A DNA stretch of 64,000 nt from Procambarus clarkii (Eukaryota; Arthropoda; Malacostraca; Decapoda; Cambaridae), in NCBI RefSeq assembly GCF_040958095.1, contig NC_091214.1, forward strand, positions 5,445,501 through 5,509,500, read 5' to 3'. Below the pieces are notes generated by a model, which was not told the DNA's origin, made no database searches, and worked only from the letters and a program-made list of their open reading frames with translations. The position numbers and the translations under genes were made by a program. Positions 22,440 through 33,373 of this stretch are shown in pieces (the first letter of the stretch is position 1; each line of letters begins with the position of its first letter).

Positions 22440-23100
22440 AACCCAGAAAAGATCCCCCAGAAAAGAACCGATTTCTTCTTCATTCGTGCTTTCATTTAGA
22501 CGTTTTGTCTCTACAAGGTTCAGCTTCAGCTTCTCTCGGTTTTCCTTTAAAAGATCTTGTCTTAATAACCATAATTTCCCTTCCTCATCAATTTGTAATT
22601 TTTTAACATTCCTTAGTACTTCTTCCATCTGTTTAGCACCGTTTAGGATGATCCTCATGATTGATCCTTCCCTTTTTCATACCTGCCAATTCTCCTGTAG
22701 TCGCAGACATTGTCATTGGTTGTAAGACCTTCCACTAGCCCAACAATTTTATCTTTTTTTCACTTCTGTGGCTCTTTCTGACCTAGATGTTATCTCCTTT
22801 TCTTTGCAACCAAACATTAATAGGGGCTTACTTTGATCGACTGTGTTTTGCACCAATTTTGGGTTTGATGTCAGTTTCTTTCTGACTTCCAGTCTAATGT
22901 TTGTTTTATCCTGGTTGCTGCAGTTTCTGGATTCCTTTACTGCTTCTTCTATTTTTCCATTCTCCTTGGCCACTTGTGCATTGGTAAGTTGCATATCTTT
23001 CTTGCACTGTTCTAGTCCCTGTCTAACTTCCTCCATCTGTACTGACAAAAGGTGTTTTTCCTGTTGGATTTCCTCACCTAACCTATTGTAGTCATTTGTG
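22440..23100 (-). pseudogene. LINE ORF1-like coiled-coil remnant
   Basis: Two minus-strand frames carry the charged coiled-coil text typical of an ORF1 of CR1/Jockey-type LINEs: 23048-22749 (MEEVRQGLEQCKKDMQLTNA, PLLMFGCKEKEITSRSERAT) and 22658-22407 (MRIILNGAKQMEEVLRNVKK, LLRQDLLKENREKLKLNLVE). A frameshift separates them. Nothing recognisable fills 23140-23440. Identification is by general character and by adjacency to other LINE pieces. Confidence 0.5.
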
Positions 23101-23439
23101 TTTTAGATTTGATTACCATTCTCACCAGTGCTTGTGTAGCACTGGTAAGTATGGTATATAAAAACCAAGCTTGTAGAATGCTGGAATGTGACATTATAGC
23201 TAGTGACCATGGGATATATGTCAGATCATACCCAAAATGGTTCACCAACCAACCTGTCCTCCTATAAAGAATGACGCTTATTGCTCAAATGGGTTACATA
23301 AGGCCAAAAATTGTTGTACTAGAAAATGGATGCGACTCACGAAAATTAAGAATTGTCTCGTTTTTTGTTTTGGATCCTCTGGTAGTTAGGTCCCACACCA
23401 ACAGTATTTACAACCAGTCTAACCTAACCCAATCTAATC

Positions 23440-23703
23440 TAATGATATATCAAGTTTTGACAATTCAAAAAGAGCTTTGTTGAAAAGAGAAAAAGACCTG
23501 GGGGAAGACATAATACCTACACTAACACCAGAAGCTAATGTGAACAGGGTAACATCAGCAGCATATGGGAAGTTAGCAAACACAAGATCATTTAAGAATC
23601 TAAACATGGTGGCTTTCAAGTCCATACACGCTGCCAATGTGTGACCATTACTTGAGTATGCAGCTCCAGCACGGAACCCACATCTTGTCAAGCATAAACA
23701 GAA
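23440..23703 (+). pseudogene. Older LINE RT fragment, left half (split by the I element)
   Basis: The + strand reads KEKDLGEDIIPTLTPEANVN, AAYGKLANTRSFKNL and, after a stop, PLLEYAAPARNPHLVKHKQK, the region after the RT palm of a non-LTR element. It stops at the 13-bp duplication AGCATAAACAGAA (23691-23703) and continues at 30015 beyond the inserted I element. Confidence 0.75.
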
Positions 23704-23785
23704 GTAAGCAAGTAATTATCAAAAGAAGGCACCAAACCGGGAAGGCTATGTAGCACCATCAAATACGCAAAATAATCAGAGGGCA

Positions 23786-26700
23786 CTAAATATCACCAAG
23801 GATGCCAATACGAGAACAAAAACGCATAAGGCGAACGATATCAAAAGTATCCGAGTCACCAAGAATTCTATCGAGGGACAGGTGACAGCGAGGGGCGGTC
23901 GGAAAGCAAGACACACGCTCGTCCTGGAAGTCAGGACATTCAAGAAGGACATGCACGACCGTAAGAGGGACAATGCAACTAGGACAATAAGGAGCAGGGC
24001 GGCGCTCCATCAAGTGACCATGGGTTAAGCGAGTATGGCCAATACGCAACCTCGCCAGAGCTGTTTCCCACCGCCGGTTACGGTGGAAGGAGGACGGCCA
24101 CGAGGAAACACAACATTTAAGAGTACGTAGCTTGTTACCATTAACAGACAACCAAGAAGCCTGCCAACGGGTAAGGACTGAGGAATGGATAACCGGGTAA
24201 AAGTCGGAATACGGAATGCCTTTACGAGAGATGGGACAAGAGCGGACAGCTTCCTTAGCGGCAGCATCCGCACGCTCATTTAAAGACACGCCAATATGGC
24301 TGGGAACCCAACAAAACTCAACCGACTTAAATTTACTGTGAACGAGAAACAGCCAATGCTGGATCTCGACAACTACTGGATGAACTGGATTAAAGCACCC
24401 GAGAGCCATGAGGGCACTACGAGAGTCAACAACAACCACAAAGGAAGACTGACAACGAGAAAGCAGGAGACGAAGAGCATAGAGAATAGCATAAAGTTCC
24501 GCTGTAAAGATGCTAGTCTCCGGAGGCAAGCGACACATATAAGTGCGATCAGGAAAAACAACAGAGTAGCCAACACCGTCCGCTGACTTAGACCCATCGG
24601 TGAAGACAGAAACGGAGCGGGAGTGAGAAGAAAAGTGCTCAAGGAAAAGGCGTTTTAGAACCGTAGGAGGGGTAAAAGCTTTAGTGATACGAGTCAAGGA
24701 TGTACAAAACCGCGGAAGAGGGACCCTCCACGGGGGCAAAGAAGGAACAACACGAGGAGAAACACCAGAAATACGAACGGAAAGAGAATCCTGTAGGCGA
24801 GATAACCGGACAGAAAGAGGGAGGTGGTGAAGAGGAACAGGAACCGCAGGAGGGGTAAAAGTTAAAGCACGACAGAGGCGAGAGGAAGGATGTTGCAAGG
24901 ACCGCGCAAGATAGCGAAGACAGTAGCGATCACGGCGGTCCTGGAGAGACAGGAAGCCAGTGTCAACATACAAGCTAAGGACGGGAGTCGAACGAAAGGC
25001 ACCAGAACTGAGGCGCAACCCAGTATGGTGCAAAGCATCAAGACGGCGAAGAGTAGAAGGAGAAGCAGACGAGTAAGCAGGGCAACCATAATCGAGCTTA
25101 GACAGGACGAGAGAGGAATGTAAAGCAAGGAGAGTGCGCCTATCTGCCCCCCAAGAAGTATGGGACAAGACCCGAAGGAGGGTAAGGGCCTTAGAGCACT
25201 CAACACGGAGGTAAGAGATATGGGGAGACCAAGACAAACGAGTGTCAAGGAATAACCCCAAAAGCTTCGCGGAATCTTTGTATTCAAGGGGATGACCATA
25301 AAGTGACAAAGAGGGACGAAGAACAACCCGTTTCCGCGTAAAAGTCATGGCACAAGTCTTAGAAGTAGAGAACTTGAAGCCATGACCTGTGGCCCAAGAC
25401 GACACGGCATCAATTGCAAGTTGAAGCCGGCGTTGAAGGAGAGGCGAATCATCACCCTGACAACAAAGGGTAAGATCATCGACATAGAGAGCGGAGAAGA
25501 CACCAGAAGGAAGAGAGGAAAGAAGACCATTGAGGGCAACCAGAAAAAGAGTACTGCTCAGAACACTACCCTGGGGCACACCTTCGTATTGCTGAAAAGA
25601 GGGAGACAGAGCGGTACCAAGGCGCACCCGAAAGGAACGACGAGAGAGGAAGCTGCGGAGAAAGAGAGGGAGATGACCACGAAGGCCAAAAGAATGAAGT
25701 TGAGATAGGATATGATAACGCCAAGTGGTGTCGTAAGCCTTTTCTAGGTCAAAAAGGACGGCAACAACGGAGGTCTTCGCAGCAAAAGCAGTACGAATAT
25801 AGACCTCCAAGTTCACCAGGACATCTGTCGTGCTGCGGCACTTGCGGAAACCAAATTGAGAAGGGGAGAGGAGGTGATGGTGTTCCAGGAACCACATCAG
25901 ACGAACGTTAACCATACGTTCAAAGAGTTTGCAGACACAACTTGTGAGAGCAATAGGGCGAAAGTCCTTAGGGGAAGTACCCAGAGACCCCGGTTTGCGA
26001 ACAGGGAGGACAACGGCATCGAGCCAGTCCTCAGGGACTGACGACGACTCCCAGATCCGATTATACAGACTCAGTAAATACTGAGACGTGCTCGGAGGGA
26101 GATGGCGAAGCATCTCATAATGAATACCATCGGAGCCCGCCGCCGTAGAACCGCAGAGGGCCAGGGCAGAACGAAGTTCAGAGAGAGAGAAGGGATCATT
26201 ATAGGGAAGCTGAAGATGAGTGCAGAAATCTAAAGGACGAAACTCAAGGACAGGTTTACGAAGAAGGAAAGATTGGGGAAGATGAAGACCAGAGCTAACA
26301 GAAGAAAAGTGGGAACCCAGTTCGGAAGCGACCTGCAACGGGTCCGCCACAAGAGTATCATGGAGGTGAAGGACCGGTGAAACATCGGGAACGAACTTAC
26401 CCGCTATCTTGCGGATACGCTTCCAGATCTGGGCCAGAGGGGTTTCGGACGTAATTGTCGAGACATAAGATGCCCAACATTCACGTTTAGCCGTACGGAT
26501 GGCCCTACGGGTCACCGCACTTGCTTTCCGAAAGAAAAGAAAAGAAACGGTCGTCTGCCTACGGCGGTGCTTCTTCCAGGCTGCACGCTTACAGCGGACA
26601 GCCCGAGCACAGTCCGCATTCCACCAGGGAACGCACTTCCGTGGACCCCGAGAGGAAGAGCGAGGAATAGAGCGGAGGGCAGCGTCGAAGACAGTGTCAT

Positions 26701-27546
26701 GAAAAAGGAGGAGAGCGCGAGAGAGGGGCAGAAGGGAGAGGTCAGAGAGAGTAGCACTGAGGGAAAATAGGGTCCAGTCCGCCTTAGCAAACTGCCACCT
26801 AGGGAAAGAGAGGGAAGGGCGAAAAGAGAAAAAGGAAACAAGGATGGGGAAATGATCACTTCCATGGAGGTCATCAAGAACCTGCCACGTGAAATCTAAG
26901 TAAAGAGAAGAAGAGCAGAGAGAAAGATCAAGACAAGAAAGGGTGCGAGTTCGAGAGTCCAAATGAGTGGGCTCACCAGAATTCAGAAGAGACAGGGAAG
27001 AAGAGAGGAGAAACGGCTCAAGGAGGCAACCCCGGGTATTCGTCAGAACGTCACCCCAAAGAGAATGACGACAATTGAAGTCACCCAGCAGGAGCACAGG
27101 CTCCGGCAAGGAGTCTAGGAGGTGTTTCAAATCAGGAAGAGAGAGCGGGACACTCGGGGGGAGATAAATGGAACAAACTGTGTACCATTTCCCCACAAAG
27201 ATACGAGCAGCAGAACAATGGAGAGGCGAAGGAAAAAGTAAAGGAACAAAGGGAACATCAGCCCGAATCAAGAGAGCAGAAGAATTAGAAGCCCCAGCAA
27301 TGGCTGGGGGGGGGGAGAGAAAGGAATAGCCACGAAAACGACCAGGACGAGCACCAAGCATTGGCTCCTGGAGACAGACACAAAGGGGCGAAAACCGCGA
27401 AACCAGAAGTTGGAGTTCGAGGAAATTGGCGTAATAACCTCGAACGTTCCATTGAAGAATGGACAACGACGAGAAGAGAAAGGACAAAAACAGAGAACAA
27501 GGAAGAAACAAAGGCGAAAGAGCAACAGAGCACGTTAAAGAATATC
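23786..27546 (-). CDS. I-element ORF2: endonuclease, reverse transcriptase, RNase H
   Basis: An open frame of about 1,250 codons. The apurinic-type endonuclease comes first: ILQWNVRGYY, CLQEP, LLGDFNCRHSLWGD (about residue 140) and GSDHFPI (about 218). The RT follows with ALTSCVCKLFERMV, SQFGFRKCRSTTDVL, VAVLFDLEKAYDTTW, GVPQGSVLS and the active site ALYVDDLTLCC (about 677). RNase H has VFTDGSKSADGVGYS (about 970), AELYAILYAL, VVDSRSALMAL and VPSHIGVSLNERADAAA (about 1070). A Cys-rich C-terminus reads YCPSCIVPLTVVHVLLECP. All catalytic residues of the three enzymes are present. No ATG lies near the start: the frame opens after TGA 27547-27545 and overlaps the end of ORF1 by about 10 nt in the -1 frame, so it is probably translated by coupling to ORF1. 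The coordinates cover the whole open frame. Confidence 0.92.
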
Positions 27547-29466
27547 AGGGTCGGGATCAGGGTCAGCAAAGTCAGGGTTAGGGGGCATGGGTAAACTGAG
27601 CAAAGACGGAGGGAAGGAAACGGGAGAACAGATCAGAGGTGGGCGGGCAGGGTCCGGAGGAGGAGGAAGAGGAAGAGGAGGAGACAACGGAGAGGATCCG
27701 TCAAGGACAGCAGCAGGAGGAGGGGGAGTAGAAAGAGGGGAGCGCACCCCAGCAAGAGCAGCAACCGAAAGGGAAGCAGGGTCCAAAGAAACCTCCATAG
27801 CAGGAACAGGGGGCGCAAGCACTGAAACGGGAGGGGAAGGAGCAACAGAGCCAGAAGGAGGAGCTGAGGAAGAAAGCGAAGCCTTCTTACCCGCCGGGGA
27901 AGAGGAAGGAGAGGAGCCAGGCTTACGCTTCTGACTTAAAGAGACCGGTGTCCCAGCAACTACGTACCGGGCAACGGATTCCAGTGTCTCAACCGGAGAA
28001 GCCGAACGAGAGCACACACGACGGCCGGTAGGAGAGCGATGGACATCCGCCCGCACCGACAGGCGGTGGGGAGAGCTGATAGATGGAGGAAGAGGATGGG
28101 AAGGAGGACCGGAGGGGGACGAGGAAGAAGACACAGAAGACACGACAGACCGGGTAGAAGGAAGGGGAACCCCAGACAGAGGACCAGGAGGAGGATCCTT
28201 CGGGAGAGAACCCGAAGGAACAGAGGAGGGGGCAGTGGGCGCATCAGGGTCCAAGGCCCGGAAACGGTTGTGAGTCTGAGGAAGGCGGGAAGGACGAGGA
28301 GAGGAAGAGCGCAACACGCGAGCATAAGAGATATTAGCATAAGGCGGGAGCCGGCGAACCTGGCGCCTCGCCTCAGGAAAAGATAAACGCTCCCGGTGCT
28401 TCAGGTTGAGGACGGCTGCCTCAAGCTTGTAATGGACACACGCACGGGAGAAGGTAGGATGGGCCTCACCGCAGTTGAGGCAACGAGCCTGGGGAGAAGT
28501 GCACTCCGACTTAGAGTGACCTTCGCCACCACACAAAGGACAGAGAGAGACAGTCCCGGAGCAGCGGAGGGCACCATGCCCAAACCTCCAGCACTTGTTG
28601 CAGAGCCGAGGAGAAGGAATGTACTCCTGGACAGAGCACCTGGCACCAGCAAGAATGACAGAGGGTGGAAGGGTCCTACCATCAAAGGTAATCTTCACAA
28701 CCCGGAGGGGTTGACGGCGACTACCACGAGGGGGACGAGTAAACGTGTCCACCTGGAGAATAGAATGGCCCTGGGCAGCGAGGATATGTCGAATATCGTC
28801 GTGGCAGTCGCGCAGGTCCCGAACACCGGTTGCAACATGGGGCGGGAGCAAAATAGTGCCAACACTGGCATTCAACTGAGCGTTTTTCGAGACCCGAACG
28901 GGGGTCTCGCCAAGGCAGGACAAGGCAGCCAAGCGGGAAGCAGCATCCTGAGAAGGAGCAGCAACGACACGTGTACCGAGACGAGTGGGGTTGAAAGTAA
29001 TGGAGGCATCCACGGAATCAATGAGATGTCGATGAAGGGAGAAATCGTCAGGAGGCGCAGAATCAAGAGGGAGGAGATCAAAATATTTGGCCCACGAAGC
29101 GGGACCAAACAAGGCTTGATAGGTAGCAGAACTGGAAGGAATCGAGCGAGGGCGGCCGTGACGAGGACGGCGGTGAGAACCCCCAGAGAGAGAGGGGTTA
29201 AAAGGCGCAGTAGTTACAACTAGAGAAGGAGCCGCGCCAGGGGACGAGGTAGTCACCACTGGGGGCTTGGGGCTCGACCCAACCACAGAGGAGGGAAGGG
29301 AGCCAGGGGAAGGAGTCAGAGAGGCCAAAGGAGGAGCAAGGTCGGGGCCCAATGCAGCGGAGGCTACAGAGCCCGGTCTTCCAATACGGACCGACTCGGG
29401 GGCTTGGTCGCCCACCCCACGAGCCTGAGAAGGGAAGCCAGAAGCAGCCGAAACAGGGGTTTTCAT
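27535..29466 (-). CDS. I-element ORF1: gag-like protein with zinc knuckles
   Basis: 643 codons from ATG at 29466 (MKTPVSAASGF) to TAA at 27537-27535. The N-terminal third is Pro/Ser rich. A central RNA-binding region has three consecutive knuckle-like motifs (RLCNKCWRFGHGALRC, CPLCGGEGHSKSEC and CLNCGEAHPTFSRAC; about residues 285-345), preceded by an LRVVKITFDGRTLPPS segment like the RRM-type core of I and Jockey ORF1 proteins. The C-terminal third is very rich in Pro and Ser and ends DFADPDPDPDIL. The family protein packages element RNA into ribonucleoprotein particles. No stop or frameshift was found. The ATG context is CACGATGA. Confidence 0.92.
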   Translation of the reverse strand: MKTPVSAASGFPSQARGVGDQAPESVRIGRPGSVASAALGPDLAPPLASLTPSPGSLPSSVVGSSPKPPVVTTSSPGAAPSLVVTTAPFNPSLSGGSHRRPRHGRPRSIPSSSATYQALFGPASWAKYFDLLPLDSAPPDDFSLHRHLIDSVDASITFNPTRLGTRVVAAPSQDAASRLAALSCLGETPVRVSKNAQLNASVGTILLPPHVATGVRDLRDCHDDIRHILAAQGHSILQVDTFTRPPRGSRRQPLRVVKITFDGRTLPPSVILAGARCSVQEYIPSPRLCNKCWRFGHGALRCSGTVSLCPLCGGEGHSKSECTSPQARCLNCGEAHPTFSRACVHYKLEAAVLNLKHRERLSFPEARRQVRRLPPYANISYARVLRSSSPRPSRLPQTHNRFRALDPDAPTAPSSVPSGSLPKDPPPGPLSGVPLPSTRSVVSSVSSSSSPSGPPSHPLPPSISSPHRLSVRADVHRSPTGRRVCSRSASPVETLESVARYVVAGTPVSLSQKRKPGSSPSSSPAGKKASLSSSAPPSGSVAPSPPVSVLAPPVPAMEVSLDPASLSVAALAGVRSPLSTPPPPAAVLDGSSPLSPPLPLPPPPDPARPPLICSPVSFPPSLLSLPMPPNPDFADPDPDPDIL

Positions 29467-30001
29467 CGTGACGAAAAGAAAAATTCACTCACGAATGTGC
29501 CCCCACACCCACCATGGAGCCACAATTAGAGGCAGGACACCCAACAAGAAGCTATCGCCGATCTTGTCGGGGCCTCCTAGGGGTGCGTCGTGAGTATACG
29601 CCCCACAAACGCCACCTTAAGAAACCGACAGTCCGTCGAGATCGTGTTCAGTGACGAAGTGGGGATTGACAATAAAAGGTTCCCCTCGCTCTCGACGTCG
29701 GGTACTGCAGTTCTACGGGTGCATGAGTATGCCTCCTCAAGCACCCGGGCGTCAAAATAGAAGAAGTCCATGGAAGAACCAGAACGAGCAAAAGGTCGGC
29801 AGGAAACGGCAAGCAGATAGGAGAAGAGGGGGGAGAAAAACGAAACAGAAGGAAAAGGAAAAGGTGCCCAGCAGAATTGGAGAGGACGGCAGCAGGAGCA
29901 CAAGGCTAGAAAAGGACAGAGGACTGTCCGAAGGAGCATCACACTCCGGCAGCCGCCCACGAAGCCCCCACACGGCGACAACGAGCTGAGCGGGGAGGGG
30001 G
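29467..30001 (-). promoter_or_regulatory. I-element 5' untranslated region / internal promoter region
   Basis: 535 bp of non-coding sequence between the 5' target duplication and the ORF1 start. I-type elements initiate from an internal promoter located here. No specific core element was identified, and the boundaries rest only on the duplication and the ATG. Confidence 0.55.
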
Positions 30002-30014
30002 AGCATAAACAGAA

Positions 30015-30340
30015 ACATGAGAAGTTCAGAGGTTTAACACTAGTGTCACAACTGAGAGGGCTCGTGTATGAGGACAGATTGAGAGAACTCTCCCTCACAA
30101 CCTTAGAGGGGATATGATAACTATGTACAAGATCATGAGGGGAAAATAAAGTGGATAAAGAAAGCCTATTAAAATTAAAAAGAGGTAGGACAAGGGGTCA
30201 TCAGGGGAAGCTGGATATGCAGTCAAGTTGAAGTAAGGAATTTCATTCCCTATAAGGGTGGTAGGCAAGTGTTAGGTATTGAAGGATGAGGTTGTTGAAA
30301 CCAATTCCATCCACAGCATTAAAAAGAAATATGATGAAAA
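30015..30340 (+). pseudogene. Older LINE RT fragment, right half
   Basis: Continues the fragment ending at 23703: after the target duplication the + strand reads GLVYEDRLRELSLTTLE, RGDMITMYKIMRG, DKESLLKLKRGRTRGHQGK and further C-terminal LINE text with stops, ending near the TIR element at 30353. Joining the two halves across the duplication restores the expected order of RT C-terminal blocks, which proves the nesting. Confidence 0.75.
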
Positions 30341-30352
30341 CATTAATTATAA

Positions 30353-31042
30353 CACTTTGATGCGCACGGTGATATGGACTTTATGGACCCCCCCTCATGC
30401 GCCCGGCGTTTTCGGGTGACCAAGCGGCAACACTGAAAAGTGCATACTCTTTTCGCTGTCCTGACCTTAATTTTCGATGTACTGATTTAATTTTTGTACC
30501 AAAGTGTTCGCAATAGAATGATCTATAAGAACATATAAGAACATATGTATATGTCACCAAAGCATGAGTTAAATCACACAAAAAACTAAAGAACTACATC
30601 GATCACTAGCCGTGAGCTCCAAACAGCGACGAAATGTTCCATTCTTTTCAGGGTTGTCCACTCCACACTTGTCCTACAGCGTTAAATTTGGTATCACTGT
30701 GATCGCAATTAAATTCCCTACACGGACATATGCATATAAATGTAGAATCATGATCGCGGCCCACACCAAGAGTGTGTGAAGTGGGCGATTACCCTCATTG
30801 TGTCAACAATTCAATAGTCTTTCCACTAAGTTACAATACAATGCCGTTCTCCCAAATAGGCCATGTGCCTATTAGAGAAAACGGAAATTTAATGGCAAAC
30901 ATTTTCATACTAACCCCAAGTCGATCGAATAAGAATTGGATTTTATACAAATATTTTTAAATCGCGCGTAAATTTACGACTCTGCTGAGGAACCGATAGA
31001 AATAAACACGTCATATATTTACGACCCGGCTGCATGAAAGTG
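30353..31042. mobile_element. Non-autonomous TIR element (MITE-like)
   Basis: About 690 bp bounded by imperfect inverted ends: CACTTTGATGCGC on the left, CACTTTCATGCAGCC read inward from the right. The CACTTT terminus is shared with the TTAA-flanked element at 54844-55733, which suggests a piggyBac-type origin, but flanking TTAA copies are not intact here. No coding sequence is recognised. Confidence 0.5.
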
Positions 31043-31101
31043 TTTATTAATAATGAGAGAGTAATAAATGGCACAGGTATATACAGATAGAAGGCGGAGA
31101 A

Positions 31102-32828
31102 TAAAGGGTCCGGGTAGTACAGGTCTCCTGGTAGTACGTTAAAGGGTCTGGGTAGTACAGGTCTCCTGGTAGTACGTTAAAGGGTCTGGGTAGTACAGGT
31201 CTCCTGGTAGTACGTTAAAGGGTCCAGGTAGTACAGGTCCCCTGGTAGTACGTTAAAGGGTCCAGGTAGTTCAGGTCCCCTGGTAGTACGTTAAAGGGTC
31301 CAGGTAGTTCAGGTCCCCTGGTAGTACGTTAAAGGGTCCAGGTAGTACAGGTCCCCTGGTAGTACGTTAAAGGGTCCGGGTAGTACAGGTCTCCTGGTAG
31401 TACGTTAAAGGGTCCGGGTAGTACAGGTCTCCTGGTAGTACGTTAAAGGGTCCAGGTAGTACAGGTCCCCTGGTAGTACGTTAAAGGGTCCAGGTAGTTC
31501 AGGTCCCCTGGTAGTACGTTAAAGGGTCCAGGTAGTTCAGGTCCCCTGGCAGTACGTTAAAGGGTCCAGGTAGTACAGGTCCCCTGGTAGTACGTTAAAG
31601 GGTCCAGGTAGTACAGGTCTCCTGGTAGTACGTTAAAGGGTCCATGTAGTTCAGGTCCCCTGGTAGTACGTTAAAGGGTCCAGGTAGTACAGGTCCCTTG
31701 GTAGTACGTTAAAGGGTCCAGGTAGTTCAGGTCCCCTGGTAGTACGTTAAAGGGTCCAGGTAGTACAGGTCCCCTGGTAGTACGTTAAAGGGTCCAGGTA
31801 GTTCAGGTCCCCTGGTAGTACGTTAAAGGGTCCGGGTAGTGTAGGTCCCCTGGTAGTACATTAAAGGGTCCGGGTAGTACAGGTCCCCTGGTAGTACGTT
31901 AAAGGGTCCAGGTAGTTCAGGTCCCTTGTAGTACGTTAAAGGGTCCGGGTAGTACAGGTCCCTTGTAGTACATTAAAGGGTCCGGGTAGTACAGGTCCCC
32001 TGGTAGTACATTAAAGGGTCCAGGTAGTTCAGGTCCCCTGGTAGTACGTTAAAGGGTCCGGGTAGTGTAGGTCCCCTGGTAGTACATTAAAGGGTCCGGG
32101 TAGTTCAGGTCCCCTGGTAGTACGTTAAAGGGTCCAGGTAGTACAGGTCCCTTATAGTACGTTAAAGGGTCCGGGTAGTACAGGTCCCTTGTAGTACATT
32201 AAAGGGTCCGGGTAGTACAGGTCCCCTGGTAGTACGTTAAAGGGTCCGGGTAGTACAGATCCCCCTGGTAGTACATTAAAAGGTCCCAGTAGTACAGGTC
32301 CCCTGGTAGTACACTAAAAGGTCCCAGTAGTACAGGTCCCCTGGTAGTACATTAAAAGGTCCCAGTAGTACAGGTCCCCTGGTAGTACACTAAAAGGTCC
32401 CAGTAGTACAGGTCCCCTGGTAGTACATTAAAAGGTCCCAGTAGTACAGGTCCCCTAGTAGTATATTAAAAGGTCCCAGTAGTACAGGTCCCCTGGTAGT
32501 ACATTAAAAGGTCCCAGTAGTACAGGTCCCCTGGTAGTACACTAAAAGGTCCCAGTAGTACAGGTCCCCTGGTAGTACACTAAAAGGTCCCAGTAGTACA
32601 GGTCCCCTGGTAGTACATTAAAAGGTCCCAGTAGTACAGGTCCCCTGGTAGTACACTAAAAGGTCCCAGTAGTACAGGTCCCCTGGTAGTACACTAAAAG
32701 GTCCCAGTAGTACAGGTCCCCTGGTAGTACATTAAAAGGTCCCAGTAGTACAGGTCCCCTGGTAGTACATTAAAAGGTCCCAGTAGTACAGGTCCCCTAG
32801 TAGTATATTAAAAGGTCCCAGTGGTACA
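31102..32828 (+). repeat. 38-bp tandem repeat array, about 45 copies, two sequence blocks
   Basis: The unit is GTCCAGGTAGTACAGGTCCC followed by CTGGTAGTACGTTAAAGG, 38 bp. Up to about 32278 units carry GGGTCCRGGTAGT; after it nearly all carry AAGGTCCCAGTAGT with ACATTAAA or ACACTAAA alternating. A few units have short deletions (CCCTTGTAGTAC). The array ends directly in a SINE. It lies in COG4 intron 1. Confidence 0.95.
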
Positions 32829-33090
32829 GTCAGGTTTGTTCTCAACTCACAATTGAGAGTTCCGGGTTCAAATCCCAGGGAGGACAGAAATGGTAGAGCA
32901 CATTTCTTATCACCTAATGCCCTGGTTCACCTAGCAGTAAGTACGTACCCAGAAGTTAGTCAGCTTGCTGTGGGATTGCATCCTGGGTGGAGTCGGTAAT
33001 TTAATCTTGAGTGAGGGGGGGGGTAACCTTGATATAAGCCTTATGTGTATGAATACACTCTGGATGCCTGTCCCCCAACACAATAAATTA
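32829..33090 (+). mobile_element. tRNA-derived SINE, family 1
   Basis: Carries a pol III B-box (GGTTCAAATCCC near 32869) followed by a shared body (CAGAAATGGTAGAGCAC, CACCTAGCAGTAAGTACGTA, GCTTGCTGTGGGATTGCATC) also present on the minus strand at 40320-40545. It ends in AT-rich AATAAATTAAATTAATAAA. The A-box side is cut by the repeat array. Confidence 0.7.
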
Positions 33091-33114
33091 AATTAATAAA
33101 CAGCTAGCTCACAC

Positions 33115-33330
33115 TCCCCCCATGTCCAACAACTTTGGCTGGACGGTAGAGTGACGGTCTTGCTTCATGCAGGTCGGTGTTCAATCCCCAACTGTCGAAG
33201 TGGTTAGGCACCATTCCTTTATCCAGTCCCATATCCTTAGCCTGACCCCTTCCAAGTCACTAAGATCTATAGTAAAGTGTGAAATAAAAGTGATATTGAG
33301 ACCTTATAAACAGATCTGCATGAACTCCAT
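33115..33330 (+). mobile_element. tRNA-derived SINE, family 2
   Basis: The head TGGACGGTAGAGTGACGGTC resembles an A-box region and GGTGTTCAATCCCC a B-box, with the spacing of a tRNA gene; the body with CCATTCCTTTATCCAG is not tRNA-like. Too diverged to be a functional tRNA. Confidence 0.55.
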
Positions 33331-33373
33331 ATATGGTAAGAATGGTTGAACCCTTGTTAGAATCTGACCAGAT

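Larger units (their letters stand above)
17691..22450 (-). mobile_element. DIRS-type retrotransposon copy D, split by a LINE
   Basis: Left terminal repeat at 17691-18300, right one at 21990-22450. Between them on the minus strand lie RNase H (about 21900-20950) and tyrosine recombinase (20879-20012 plus 18455-18310). The recombinase is interrupted by a 1.55-kb LINE at 18456-20010. RT and gag are deleted: the connection region near 21900 jumps to sequence just inside the right repeat. It is non-autonomous at best. Confidence 0.82.
23704..30001 (-). mobile_element. Full-length I-clade non-LTR retrotransposon with target-site duplication
   Basis: A 6,298-bp element flanked by a perfect 13-bp duplication AGCATAAACAGAA (23691-23703 and 30002-30014). 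From the 5' (right) end: a 535-bp 5' UTR (30001-29467), ORF1 with zinc knuckles (29466-27535), ORF2 with endonuclease, RT and RNase H (27546-23786), and a short 3' UTR ending TTGATAATTACTTGCTTAC. Both long frames are free of stops. The exact duplication and full length mark a recent insertion, into the older LINE that resumes at 30015, all within COG4 intron 1. Known I-type elements are 5 to 6.5 kb with this two-ORF plan. Confidence 0.93.

Noticed and set aside
26499-26877. Overlapping frames opposite and within the I-element ORF2
   Set aside because: Alternate-frame shadows of the long endonuclease-RT frame, with no motifs of their own.
28396-29223. A plus-strand frame of about 275 codons
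   Set aside because: Antisense of the GC-rich I-element ORF1, whose zinc knuckles on the minus strand are clear.
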